A program made the translations under genes and the position numbers. Below are positions 51,814 through 60,729 of a DNA stretch of 64,000 nt, in pieces (the first letter of the stretch is position 1; every line of letters begins with the position of its first letter). The stretch is from an uncultured Gammaproteobacteria bacterium (GTDB lineage Bacteria; Pseudomonadota; Gammaproteobacteria; Pseudomonadales; Pseudohongiellaceae): the NCBI GenBank assembly GCA_903837345.1, contig CAILUG010000062.1:1-64000 (forward strand), in the 5' to 3' direction. Under the pieces are notes generated by a model that did no database searches, was not told the origin of the DNA, and saw only the letters and a list, made by a program, of their open reading frames with translations.

Positions 51814-52929
51814 ATGCGTTCTCTCCTGCTGTTAGCTGTTTGTCTGCTGGGCTCCTCGTCGGTACTGGCGCAAGCGCCGGCTCCCGAGCCGGTAGTTTCC
51901 CCCGAAATTGCCGCCGATCACACCGTCACTTTCCGCATTGCTGCCAATGAGGCAAAAAAAGTGGAGCTGCAAAGTGGCGGCGACATCCCGCAAATTCCTG
52001 TGCGTTCACCGCTGCCGATGGCACGCAACGCCAAAGGCGTGTGGGAACTGGCGCTCAAGCTGGACCCGGGGGCTTATCGTTACAGCTTCGTGGTGGATGG
52101 CGTGCGTGTGCTTGATCCGGGCTCACCCTGGATGAGCGAATCCAACGACTCTGCCTGGAGCTGGCTGCATGTGAACGGCGCCGCCTGGATGGATGCCAAC
52201 AATTTGCCCCATGGCGCGCTCAGCGAAATCACGTATCAGTCATCGGTGGTGGGTGGTCCGCGCCGGATGCATGTTTACACGCCGCCCGGCTTCGGCATGG
52301 GCAACCAGCGCTATCCGGTGCTGTATTTGCTGCACGGCGCGATGGACAGCGATGACTCCTGGGGCACGGTAGGACGCGCCAGCTTCATCCTCGACAACCT
52401 GATTGCCAGCGGTGCTGCCAAAGCCATGATCGTGGTAATGCCGCGCGGCCACACCGGCCCGGCCAACCGCGGCGCCACTGCCCAGAAGCTGCCCGATTTC
52501 GTCGCTGAGTTCCAGAAGGACATCAAACCCTATATTGAAAGCCACTACCCGCTGGCAGGTGGCCGCGCCAACACTGCCATCGCCGGTCTGTCGATGGGTG
52601 GGCAGCAAACCCTGGATATTGCGATGGGCAACCTGGGCGATTTTGGCTGGATCGGCGTGTACAGCTCAGGTGTATTCAGCATTGCCACCAACAATGACTG
52701 GGAAACTGCGCATCTTGCCGCACTCGACAATGCCAACCTGAAGAAGGAACTGAAACTGGTGTGGTTCTCCACCGGCAAAGACGATTTCCTGCTGGAAACC
52801 ACACGCAGCACGGTAGGGATGCTGAAAAAGCACAACTTCAACGTCAACTACAACGAGTCCACCGGCGGTCATACCTGGATCAACTGGCGCGACTACCTGC
52901 ACACCTTTGCGCCCCAGTTGTTCAAATAA
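51814..52929 (+). CDS. Secreted esterase of the esterase D/feruloyl esterase family
   Basis: A 371-aa exported protein (signal peptide ending VLA-QA). Residues 30-115 form an early-set/CBM48-like beta domain ('VTFRIAANEAKKVELQSGG', 'GAYRYSFVVDGVRVLDPG'), then an esterase-D type alpha/beta hydrolase. Nucleophile Ser in 'AGLSMGGQQ', Asp probably in 'FSTGKDDFLL', His in 'STGGHTWINWRDYL'. This two-domain layout occurs in XynZ-type feruloyl esterases. Likely acts on plant or algal ester-linked material. Confidence 0.9.
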   Translation: MRSLLLLAVCLLGSSSVLAQAPAPEPVVSPEIAADHTVTFRIAANEAKKVELQSGGDIPQIPVRSPLPMARNAKGVWELALKLDPGAYRYSFVVDGVRVLDPGSPWMSESNDSAWSWLHVNGAAWMDANNLPHGALSEITYQSSVVGGPRRMHVYTPPGFGMGNQRYPVLYLLHGAMDSDDSWGTVGRASFILDNLIASGAAKAMIVVMPRGHTGPANRGATAQKLPDFVAEFQKDIKPYIESHYPLAGGRANTAIAGLSMGGQQTLDIAMGNLGDFGWIGVYSSGVFSIATNNDWETAHLAALDNANLKKELKLVWFSTGKDDFLLETTRSTVGMLKKHNFNVNYNESTGGHTWINWRDYLHTFAPQLFK

Positions 52930-53047
52930 GGAAAAACCGGGGCGGACAGCGGCCTGCCAATCGCGCATGGACTCGGCGCGCCGTGCTGATTTATTCTGCG
53001 CCTGTTCGATTGCCAGGCTTGCAAACCTATACCAGAAGGCGCGTTAC

Positions 53048-53500
53048 ATGTCCCCGTTCAAGAAATCCCTGTATCTCCTCACTGCAGTGCTCTGCGTTGG
53101 CGTGGCCGGCAATGGCTTCGCGCAGGAAAAAGTCGAATTCAAGGGCACCCCCGAAGTAAAGCTGGATGTGTGTCAGGCCAAGGTGGAAGTGCTGTCACAG
53201 AAGCAAACGGGCAATAACATTGACCTGGAAGTGCAAATCACTGTTGCCGGCTGTGATGGCTCCTGCACCGGCACCCTTGAATACGCGCTGATCTTCACTG
53301 ATGCCGGCAAAAACGAAATCCAGTGGCAGATGACCGGCGGCTGGGACTGGCGCAACGTAAAAAGTCCTTTCACGTTGAAATTGCACGAGAAAGCCCCGCC
53401 CAATGCGCAGCTGAAAGAAGTCAAATCGATGAAAATCGGACGTTGCAGCTGTTCTACAGTCGTTCGCAACACAGAGCCCGTCACCACAGTCCGTCAATAG
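53048..53500 (+). CDS. Secreted protein of unknown function
   Basis: A 150-aa exported protein (signal peptide ending GFA-QE). The mature part is beta-rich with five Cys residues ('KLDVCQAKV', 'AGCDGSCTGT', 'IGRCSCSTVV'), probably disulphide-linked. It follows the esterase gene by 118 bp on the same strand, but no operon signal is seen. I do not recognise the family. Confidence 0.7.
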   Translation: MSPFKKSLYLLTAVLCVGVAGNGFAQEKVEFKGTPEVKLDVCQAKVEVLSQKQTGNNIDLEVQITVAGCDGSCTGTLEYALIFTDAGKNEIQWQMTGGWDWRNVKSPFTLKLHEKAPPNAQLKEVKSMKIGRCSCSTVVRNTEPVTTVRQ

Positions 53501-53696
53501 CTCACTTCTGCCGGCGCAACTGATCAGCCAGTTACGGCGATCCGGCATTATTGCTGCAAATAAAACAATAACGCGTCGCTTACTGCACTATACTGGGCAA
53601 CGTTTGCACTGCTTATTGCCAGTTGGGTGCGGGCCGTGAACGTCCTCCCCCTATTCGTCTTTTCACAATTTGCAATGCATACAAGGTGCCAAATCC

Positions 53697-53948
53697 ATGA
53701 AGATTACTGCTTTGAAGGCCGGTAAAGACTGGCAAATCATCGTCACTGCAGAAGATGGCCGCGAGGGCTGTTTTGACGTCATGCCCTACCTGCGTGATCC
53801 CAAGTTCATCCCGCTGCGTGCCAGACAACAATTCCTGAAATTCACCAATGGTGGTTCTTTCATCAAGTGGGCGTGCGGAGCCAATCTGCCAGCCGACACC
53901 ATCGAAGCCCGCTGGCGTGTATTCGAGAAAAAACCGGTCGCAATTTGA
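53697..53948 (+). CDS. DUF2442 domain protein
   Basis: An 83-aa protein with 'KITALKAGKDWQIIVTAEDG', 'REGCFDVMPYL', and 'SFIKWACGANLPADTIEA', the DUF2442 layout. It is a second member beside that at 22574-22837 and also lacks a DUF4160 partner. The ATG at 53697 is used because the domain starts there. It precedes the membrane metalloprotease-like gene by 33 bp. Confidence 0.75.
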   Translation: MKITALKAGKDWQIIVTAEDGREGCFDVMPYLRDPKFIPLRARQQFLKFTNGGSFIKWACGANLPADTIEARWRVFEKKPVAI

Positions 53949-53981
53949 TCGGAACAAACCCTTGGCAGCATAATCAGGCAC

Positions 53982-54995
53982 ATGAGCGATTCCTGTGCCT
54001 GGTGCGATGCACCCAAAACTTCCGAGCTGGTGTGTCCGCGTTGCGGTGCCAATTACGCCAAAGCTGAGGCCATCAAACGGCTTGGCACTGCCAAAGACGT
54101 AGTGGACCCTGCCCCATCCCGTGAGCCGTCTGTGGTCTTTGCCTATGAGCAAGACACCGCGCCGGACTATCAGAAACTGGTCAAAGACCCTGTCAGTGAA
54201 TGGCACAACTGCCTGTTCGCGCTGCCGCTGATGCTGCTGGGTGCCTGGGCATGCCAGTACTGGCATGTTTTTGACGGGCTGCAACGCATCGTGTTCGGCA
54301 TGCCGTTGCATGAACTGGGACATGCAGTAACTGCCTGGCTCAGCGGCCACAACGCCATCCCCACATTCTGGTTCACGCATACCTCAGCCGGGCGCGGCTA
54401 TAGCTGCGCGCTGTTGCTGCTCGGCGTCTACGCAGCCCTGCTGCGTTATGGATACCGCACCAGGCAACGCTACTGGTATGCATTGGTGGCAGTTCTGGTG
54501 TGCGTGCAAATCATCGGCACGTTCGTGATCAACCCTGATACTTCCGACATGCTGATCATCTTTGGCGGCGATGGCATGGGCATGGTGCTGGCCACGTTCA
54601 TGATGAGCACGTTCTATATGGGCAAGGAAACCCAGCTGTACAAGGGCTCGGTACGCTGGGGACTGCTGTTCTGGGGTGCGGCAGCGTTCATGGACATGTT
54701 CATGGCATGGTGGCAAGGCCGGCACGATATTGCGCGCGTTGGCTATGGCGCCACTGGCGGCGCTTTCACCGATGCCTATCTGTTGATCAACGAATATGCA
54801 TGGAACTGGCCACAAATGATCAGTCGGCATTTGTATGTGGGCTATGGGTGCCTGCTGGCGCTGGTAGTGATTTATGCCGCCGGCCTGTGGCAGGCCCGCG
54901 GCTGGGTTGCACAGCAAGCCAGGGCCGAACTCATTGAAAAGGCACGCAGGAAATCAGCAGAAGCCCTGACGGTAACCGGCAAATATCCGGCATGA
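53982..54995 (+). CDS. Membrane zinc-metallopeptidase-like protein with N-terminal zinc ribbon
   Basis: A 337-aa protein. An N-terminal zinc ribbon (C-AWC ... C-PRC, residues 5-21) is followed by about seven membrane helices. 'MPLHELGHAVTAWLSGHNAI' carries an HExxH zinc motif inside the membrane region, as in site-2 protease-like M50 proteins, but the usual LDG motif was not seen. Its stop overlaps the glycosyltransferase start by 4 bp (ATGA), so the two are coupled. Its substrate is unknown. Confidence 0.75.
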   Translation: MSDSCAWCDAPKTSELVCPRCGANYAKAEAIKRLGTAKDVVDPAPSREPSVVFAYEQDTAPDYQKLVKDPVSEWHNCLFALPLMLLGAWACQYWHVFDGLQRIVFGMPLHELGHAVTAWLSGHNAIPTFWFTHTSAGRGYSCALLLLGVYAALLRYGYRTRQRYWYALVAVLVCVQIIGTFVINPDTSDMLIIFGGDGMGMVLATFMMSTFYMGKETQLYKGSVRWGLLFWGAAAFMDMFMAWWQGRHDIARVGYGATGGAFTDAYLLINEYAWNWPQMISRHLYVGYGCLLALVVIYAAGLWQARGWVAQQARAELIEKARRKSAEALTVTGKYPA

Positions 54996-55858
54996 AACCC
55001 GATGACTCCATCCATTTTCCCACGGACAAAGTGGCACATTTGCTGATTACCCGCTTCAACATCGGCTTTTATGAAGCTGAAGCACTTTATGACAAGGACT
55101 ATCTGGAACGACGCTTCGAAATATTTGCAGAAATCACTATCCCTTCAGTCGCCAGCCAAACCTGCAAGGATTTCACGTTCCTGGTTCTGTTTGACCCGCT
55201 GACTCCAAGGGGCTGGCTGCAACGCTTTGCTGCGTTGGCCACGCGTACCAATATGCAAATTGCAATGGTGGCCAACGATGATGATATTGCCGCCGTACTC
55301 AAGCCGTTCATCCCGGCTGCTTGCGAATGGATCATTACCACGCGGCTGGACAATGACGATGCAATCAGCACTGACTTCATCGCACGCGTGCAGCGCGCGG
55401 CCCGGCCATTACAGTGCTGCTTCATCAACCTGTGCCGGGGTCTGGTTTACGACATGGTTGCCCGGCAACTGTTTCACCGCTGCTATTTGTACAACCCGTT
55501 TGTCAGCGTGGTTGAAACCAGCAGCAATTTCCGCGGCATTTATGCGTATTCCCACTCACAGATCCACTGTCATGGCCCGGTAGTCTATGACTGGGGTCCC
55601 CCAGCTTTTCTGCAAAGCATCCACGGCAGCAATTCGATGAACCGCAGCCAGGGCTGGCCCCTGGCCGGTGCTGTTACTGCAGCAAACTTCGGATTGGCAG
55701 CGGAGACTTTGGCAATTGCCCGGCCGTTTGCATGGCCTGCGGCAACAAAATTCCGGCTGGAAGAAACGGTTTTTGTTTTAAAGCAGTTTTATCATCTGCT
55801 GGCCGGACACCGGTACCGCAACTTCACGCGCTGCCTCAGGCAGCTTTTTGTCAATTAA
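54992..55858 (+). CDS. Putative glycosyltransferase (rhamnosyltransferase-like)
   Basis: A 288-aa protein: 'VAHLLITRFNIGFYEAEALY' near the start, 'CEWIITTRLDNDDAIS' with a DxDD metal-nucleotide motif, and 'GIYAYSHSQIHCHGP'. This fits the putative rhamnosyl transferase family (PF11316-type, GT-A fold). It overlaps the membrane peptidase-like gene by 4 bp. Acceptor unknown. Confidence 0.8.
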   Translation: MKPDDSIHFPTDKVAHLLITRFNIGFYEAEALYDKDYLERRFEIFAEITIPSVASQTCKDFTFLVLFDPLTPRGWLQRFAALATRTNMQIAMVANDDDIAAVLKPFIPAACEWIITTRLDNDDAISTDFIARVQRAARPLQCCFINLCRGLVYDMVARQLFHRCYLYNPFVSVVETSSNFRGIYAYSHSQIHCHGPVVYDWGPPAFLQSIHGSNSMNRSQGWPLAGAVTAANFGLAAETLAIARPFAWPAATKFRLEETVFVLKQFYHLLAGHRYRNFTRCLRQLFVN

Positions 55859-55881
55859 CCGGTTTTGGCCGGCAGCTTCAT

Positions 55882-56571
55882 TCAGAAAATCACAGTGGCT
55901 TCCCGGTCCTGCCACTTGGGATCATGGGTGAACCAGCCGGCATAGGTGTAGCGCAAGCCGTGCGTGATGGGGGTGACGCCATGCACATAGTCGCAACCGG
56001 CACCGAACAGCACCAGTGTGCCAGGCTCGGGTTTCACGCGCAGATTGTGGCCGGGAAAAAAGGTTTCGCCGCCGTCGTAATCATTGTTCAGATACAGGAT
56101 CGAAGAATATGAGCGATGCGGTGTGGTGTTGGGCGTGCCATCCGGATTGATGTTGTCGGCATGTGGAACCAGTTCGAGACCGGGATGCCAGCGTACCAGC
56201 TGCGCTGTATCCGAATAGAGTGGCTGGGCCGGACGGAACCGCTCGATCAGTTTGAGCGTGCTGAAAAACCGCAGCTGCTGCATGAGCCGCAACGCATCCA
56301 CTTCGGCTCTGGGCAACTGGTTCGACCAGATGAAGCGACCGTCCCAGTAGGCTTCGCTGCTGCGGGCGGCATTGTCTGCGCGATTGCGTTCGAAACAGTC
56401 AATCAGCAGCCGGCACTGATGCTGGTTCAAAACCTGCGGCAGCAGCAACAGATGCGGGTGTTGCTGCCCTGTGTGCCAGTAAGGCAATTGCGAGCCATCC
56501 CCTTCCCACCAGCGATATTCACCCGGTCGGGTTTCAAACCAGTGGCTTTGGGGTCGAAGCTGGCAGGCCAT
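55882..56571 (-). CDS. 2-oxoglutarate/Fe(II) dioxygenase (prolyl hydroxylase-like)
   Basis: A 229-aa protein with the His-x-Asp iron motif in 'LVPHADNINPDG', the distal His in 'CDYVHGVTPI' and the 2OG-binding Arg in 'GLRYTYAG'. 'YLNNDYDGGETFFPG' is the typical P4Hc strand. ATG 56571 with GAGAAGGAT just upstream is chosen. It follows the DUF2079 gene by 10 bp on the same strand, so they are probably co-transcribed. Substrate unknown. Confidence 0.88.
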   Translation of the reverse strand: MACQLRPQSHWFETRPGEYRWWEGDGSQLPYWHTGQQHPHLLLLPQVLNQHQCRLLIDCFERNRADNAARSSEAYWDGRFIWSNQLPRAEVDALRLMQQLRFFSTLKLIERFRPAQPLYSDTAQLVRWHPGLELVPHADNINPDGTPNTTPHRSYSSILYLNNDYDGGETFFPGHNLRVKPEPGTLVLFGAGCDYVHGVTPITHGLRYTYAGWFTHDPKWQDREATVIF

Positions 56572-56581
56572 ATCCTTCTCC

Positions 56582-58048
56582 TCAAGGTTCGTATTCAATT
56601 CTTCGCTGGGCAACGTGGATTCTGGTGCCAGGCACCGGATCAAGGTCGAATTTACCTTGTTTCAGCAACGCATCCACCAGTTGCTGGTCACGATCATTCT
56701 CGAACCACACAAAGATATCCACGCTACCAGCCTCTGCTGCTTTCAGATCGGCAATATCTGACAAATACCAGGCAGGAAACTGGTAGGGGTAGAGCGCCAG
56801 CACGCCGTGACTGGCACGTAGCGTGCCCAGTTGCCGCAACAAAGGCAACTTCTCCGCGAAGCGCTGGTATTGATCACTATAGGCCAGCGGCTGCGGCCAT
56901 AGACGTGCTTTCACGATGCTGAAAAAATCGTGATCGATGTAGAACATCCCGCTGATCAGCACCAGCGCCTGCAGCCACATGTATTGATGACGTCGCCGGC
57001 TTGCCCTTGATTCGTTCAACGCCATCAGTGCCGGCCACAACAACAGGATCACCAGCACAAACGGCCGGTAGGTATCGAGGATGGCACCCCCCTCGAATTT
57101 GGCGAAAAAGAACAGCAGCCAGTAAGGCAGGATGCCCAGTGGTGCCGCCAGCAATTGCGCATCACGCAATATCGCCGCACCCGCGATCAACACTAGGATC
57201 GGCAACCACAGGCCCATGCGGGAGCTGAAAATTACCGAAGCACGACTTGCCAGCAACTGCAGCGAGATATGACCAAAGGGATCATGCTTCGGGAAATACA
57301 GCATATCCATCACAAACGGATGAAAGAAAAGTTTCTGTACTGCAAACGCTGCCACTGTATAAACCAGCGACACTGCGACCAGGATCAAACCCCAGCGCAG
57401 GCGCTCCCTGGCCAGCACCGGATAGTCAACACTGGCCTGCAGCCATTGCGCTGCCGCCAACAGCGCCAGTATGAGACCATTGATCGCAGCAATGTCTTCA
57501 CGTACAGCCGCATTCAACAGCAGCCACAGCAGCGCCAATCGGTAGCGGCGCTGCTGCCAGTGCCAGAACATCAACAGTGCCAGCAGCGGGGAAATGAATT
57601 CCATGTGCATTTCCCATGCACCCTGGAACACACTCTGGCTGAAGAAGAACAGCAGCGTGCCAATTGTGGCCAGCATTATCGCCACCGGTTTGGAAGTTTG
57701 GCGTGCCAGCAACAGGTAACAGGCGATGACGAGCGCCGCAAACACCAGCGCATACACCAGCGCGTACCAGGACAGCCAGCCAAACGGCCAGAAGTAGCTG
57801 AACAGCACCGGCAGATAATGAATCGGGGAAACGTGGGTGTCGTAAAACGAAGCATCTCCCAGCGCGCCTGCCATCGACAACGACAGGTCGTTGTGTCACA
57901 TCAGCACCGGCCAGATAGTGGAATCATGCAGCGTTGCGCCATATTGATGGCTGTTGTTGTAGACGGTATTGACGATACCGGCTGCTGCCAGCAATCCTAG
58001 CAGGCCGGCAATCAGGTAATGCAGAATTCTGGGGCGGGAGCTGTACAT
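56582..58048 (-). pseudogene. DUF2079 membrane protein gene with an in-frame TGA at codon 51
   Basis: The first 50 codons (from ATG 58048) code for a membrane helix and end 'LHDSTIWPVLM'. A TGA at 57896-57898 follows, and the same frame then continues 'HNDLSLSMAGALGDASFYDT' for 438 codons with many membrane helices. The DUF2079-type core is otherwise intact. There is no frameshift; one codon differs. A TGA in place of TGC/TGT (Cys) or TGG (Trp) would explain it. Options are a recent nonsense mutation, a sequencing error, internal initiation (TTG 57880 or ATG 57874), or recoding. A perfect hairpin starts one base after the TGA. Confidence 0.8.
57877..57894 (-). other. Perfect hairpin directly after the in-frame TGA
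   Basis: On the coding (minus) strand, ACAACGAC and GTCGTTGT pair exactly around a 2-nt loop (or 7 bp with a 4-nt loop). The stem begins one base after the TGA. Bacterial SECIS hairpins lie downstream of a UGA codon, but their loop is usually further away, so this is not a canonical SECIS. Confidence 0.6.
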
Positions 58049-58133
58049 TGATGTTTTTGATACATGCGCAGGCGCACATGGTTTAACGGCAATCGCGGCA
58101 GTGTATGCCAACGCAATTTCAGGAGCCAGATAC

Positions 58134-58649
58134 TTGTCCTACATCCACAGTTTTGCGCCACTGGCCCGCGACGATGCCAGACAACTGATTCTGGGATCGA
58201 TGCCAGGCAAGGCCTCGCTCGCAGCGAACCAATATTATGCGCATCCGCGCAATGCGTTCTGGCAGCTGATGGAAGCAGTGCTGGCAGTTCCGGCCGCCCT
58301 GCCCTATGAAGAGCGTTGCGAGGCGCTGTTGCTGCAGCAGGTGGCCGTGTGGGATGTGCTGCATACCTGCACCCGCACCAGCAGCCTGGATGCCGATATC
58401 GATGCGACTTCGATAGTGCCGAATGATTTTGCTGCGTTCTTCACAGCCCATCAAAACATCACTACCATCTTATTCAACGGCGCTGCCGCCGAAAGGTTTT
58501 ATCACCGGCATGTATTGCCAACGCTGCCGGCTGACCTCAAACACCACCGCTTGTTGCGACTGCCTTCCACCAGTCCTGCCAATGCTGGCATTGCCTATGC
58601 AGGCAAAGTGCGGCAATGGCAGCTGCTCAATTCCGGCAACACTGGATAA
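58134..58649 (+). CDS. DNA-deoxyinosine glycosylase (uracil-DNA glycosylase superfamily)
   Basis: A 171-aa base-excision enzyme: 'IHSFAPLARDDARQLILGSM', 'PGKASLAANQYYAHPRNAFW' and 'LPSTSPANAG' match hypoxanthine-DNA glycosylases of UDG family 6. The start is probably TTG at 58134, which has AGGAG 8 nt upstream and gives the family N-terminus; the longer GTG start at 58101 has none. It is divergent from the DUF2079 gene. Confidence 0.9.
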   Translation: MSYIHSFAPLARDDARQLILGSMPGKASLAANQYYAHPRNAFWQLMEAVLAVPAALPYEERCEALLLQQVAVWDVLHTCTRTSSLDADIDATSIVPNDFAAFFTAHQNITTILFNGAAAERFYHRHVLPTLPADLKHHRLLRLPSTSPANAGIAYAGKVRQWQLLNSGNTG

Positions 58650-58675
58650 ACGCAGGGGCCGCACCCAGGTTACAG

Positions 58676-60046
58676 TCAGACTGCCGGCAACAAGATGACC
58701 ACGCTGAACCCGGTGGAACCGGCAGTGGTGGCAAACTCTATGCTGCCTTTGTGCAGCGCTACAATCTCTTTGACAATGGCCAGACCCAGTCCGCTGCCAT
58801 GACTGTTCTTCGGTTGATAGCGGAAAAACGGCTGGCCCAGTTTGGACAGGTATTCGTCCGGAACCCCCACCCCATTGTCGGAAACAGTCAGCACTACGCT
58901 ACCGGTTGCCTGCTTGAGGCTGACCCTGAGTGTGGCGCCTGTGCCGGCATATTTGATGGCATTGTCGAGCAGATTGCTGACCAGCTCCTGCAGCAACATG
59001 GCATTGCCATTGATGTGACATTCGACCAGTTCAAACTCCAGCTCCATCTGCTTGTTCTCGGCCGGCACCACAAAGTTGGCGGCGACGGTGCGCAACAGTA
59101 CCGGCAAATCCACACGTTCAAACACCGGAGCAATCACATCGGCATTTTCCACATGCGCCAGTGCCAGCAACTGGCTGACCAGATGACTGGCTCTTTCGGT
59201 CGTTTCCAGCAATTCTCCCACCAGGACAGGCAAGTCACTGACCGGCTTGTTGATGGAGAGTTCCAGCTTGCTGCGCAGGATGGCCAGCGGCGTACGCAAC
59301 TGGTGCGCAGCATTCACGACAAAGCGGCGATGGTCGGAGACGGATTTTTCCAGATTCTCCAGCAACTCATTGACACCGTGGATGATGGGTAGCAATTCAC
59401 TGGGGGCATCGGTTTCCGGCAGTGGGCGCAAATCATGCGGCATGCGTTTGGCAATGGTAGTGCGCAACGCCTCAATCGGAATCAGGCTGCGTCTGACGCC
59501 CAGCGCCACACCATAGCAGGCAACCACAATCAGCAGGCCGCCGAACAGCAGAAAGTCCATCAATACATTGCGCAACAGGTGGTCTATGCCGCGGGTGGTC
59601 TGCGCCACCGCCACCAGAAAGTTCTGGTCCCGCAAACTGGCCCGCATCAGGATGGCGCGATAGTTGTCGTTCTTTATGCCGAGGTTCCTGAAATTGTAGT
59701 GCCCGACCAGCTTTTGGTTGGTCATGGCCTGCTGCAACCCGTCATAACCGGCCAGCAAGGTTTGCTCGCCGTCCCAGACCGCATAGATCACATCATCATC
59801 GTTGCTGGCTGCCAGCATCTGGTGGGCGGCTGGTGGCAGGTTGAGACTCAGTTGTCCACCCGACTGCACTTGTACCTGATGCACCAGATCATTGGCACTG
59901 TCCAGCAAGCTCAGATCATAGCTTTCCATGATGCTGCTGGCCGCGTAGAAATAGGAAAGGCTGCCGCCAATCAGCAAACTCGGCAGCAGCACCCACAGCA
60001 TGCGGCGCAAAAACAGATTACGCAGACTGGTAATCTTCCTTTTCAT
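58676..60046 (-). CDS. Sensor histidine kinase
   Basis: A 456-aa inner-membrane kinase. Two membrane helices (about 17-37 and 162-182) flank a periplasmic 2CSK_N-type sensor domain, then HAMP-like and HisKA (His248 in 'VVNAAHQLRTPLA') and HATPase ('LLDNAIKYAG', 'DNGVGVP', 'GSGLGLAIV') domains, as in TctE/QseC relatives. The ATG overlaps the response regulator stop by 4 bp. Being at the end of the efflux operon suggests it senses a metal or other pump substrate. Confidence 0.93.
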   Translation of the reverse strand: MKRKITSLRNLFLRRMLWVLLPSLLIGGSLSYFYAASSIMESYDLSLLDSANDLVHQVQVQSGGQLSLNLPPAAHQMLAASNDDDVIYAVWDGEQTLLAGYDGLQQAMTNQKLVGHYNFRNLGIKNDNYRAILMRASLRDQNFLVAVAQTTRGIDHLLRNVLMDFLLFGGLLIVVACYGVALGVRRSLIPIEALRTTIAKRMPHDLRPLPETDAPSELLPIIHGVNELLENLEKSVSDHRRFVVNAAHQLRTPLAILRSKLELSINKPVSDLPVLVGELLETTERASHLVSQLLALAHVENADVIAPVFERVDLPVLLRTVAANFVVPAENKQMELEFELVECHINGNAMLLQELVSNLLDNAIKYAGTGATLRVSLKQATGSVVLTVSDNGVGVPDEYLSKLGQPFFRYQPKNSHGSGLGLAIVKEIVALHKGSIEFATTAGSTGFSVVILLPAV

Positions 60047-60714
60047 TGGCTCTGCTCGCTCAACATGTATCCGAGGCCACGCACAGTGCGGATATTGACG
60101 CCGGCATGCGTGAGTTTGCTGCGCACCCTGTGCACGCATGCTTCAATCGCATTGGGCGACAATTCCTGGTCCCAGCCGCCTATGCCCTGGATCAGCTGCT
60201 CCTTCGAGACGATGCGGCCGGAACTGCCGGCCAGATAAGCCAGCAGACTCCATTCGCGTGCGGTCAATTCCAGGTTTTCATTGCCGATGCGTGCGATTTT
60301 GCCGGCGATGTCGAGTTCAAGCCGCCCGAGCCGCCACAGCGAGGAGCCCTCGGCAGCGTTGCGGCGCAACAATGCGCGGATGCGGGCGCACAGTTCGGCC
60401 ATCGCCACCGGCTTGACCACATAATCATCACCGCCGAGATCAAGCCCGATGATACGGCTCTCGAGGGAATCGCGCGCCGTCAGGATCAGGATCGGCAGGG
60501 TTTTGCGCAAGCTGCGCAGCGTACGGATGATCTCTGTACCGTCGCAGTCCGGCAAACCCAGGTCGAGTACCAGCAGGTCAAAATGTTCAAATTTCAGCGC
60601 ATGCAACGCATAGCCGGCGGTTTTTACCCAATCGGTTGTGTAACCGGCCAATACCAGCGCTTCGCGCATGGCTGCACCCAGTTCATGATCGTCCTCAACC
60701 AAAAGAATGCGCAT
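60043..60714 (-). CDS. OmpR-family response regulator
   Basis: A 223-aa DNA-binding regulator. The receiver domain has Asp8/Asp9, phospho-acceptor Asp51 in 'LVLDLGLPD' and Lys101 in 'DDYVVKPV'. The C-terminal winged helix contains 'LTAREWSLLAYLAGSSGRIV' and 'NAIEACVHRVRSKL'. It is in the TctD/QseB group. It begins 15 bp after the RND pump stop, before the cognate kinase, so it likely controls this operon. Confidence 0.95.
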   Translation of the reverse strand: MRILLVEDDHELGAAMREALVLAGYTTDWVKTAGYALHALKFEHFDLLVLDLGLPDCDGTEIIRTLRSLRKTLPILILTARDSLESRIIGLDLGGDDYVVKPVAMAELCARIRALLRRNAAEGSSLWRLGRLELDIAGKIARIGNENLELTAREWSLLAYLAGSSGRIVSKEQLIQGIGGWDQELSPNAIEACVHRVRSKLTHAGVNIRTVRGLGYMLSEQSQ

Positions 60715-60729
60715 AGCCGGTTTGATACC

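Noticed and set aside
56582-58048. Calling the DUF2079 TGA a selenocysteine codon
   Set aside because: The hairpin is too close to the TGA for known bacterial SECIS elements, no sel genes are visible, and a nonsense mutation explains the data equally well. Kept only as a finding to test.
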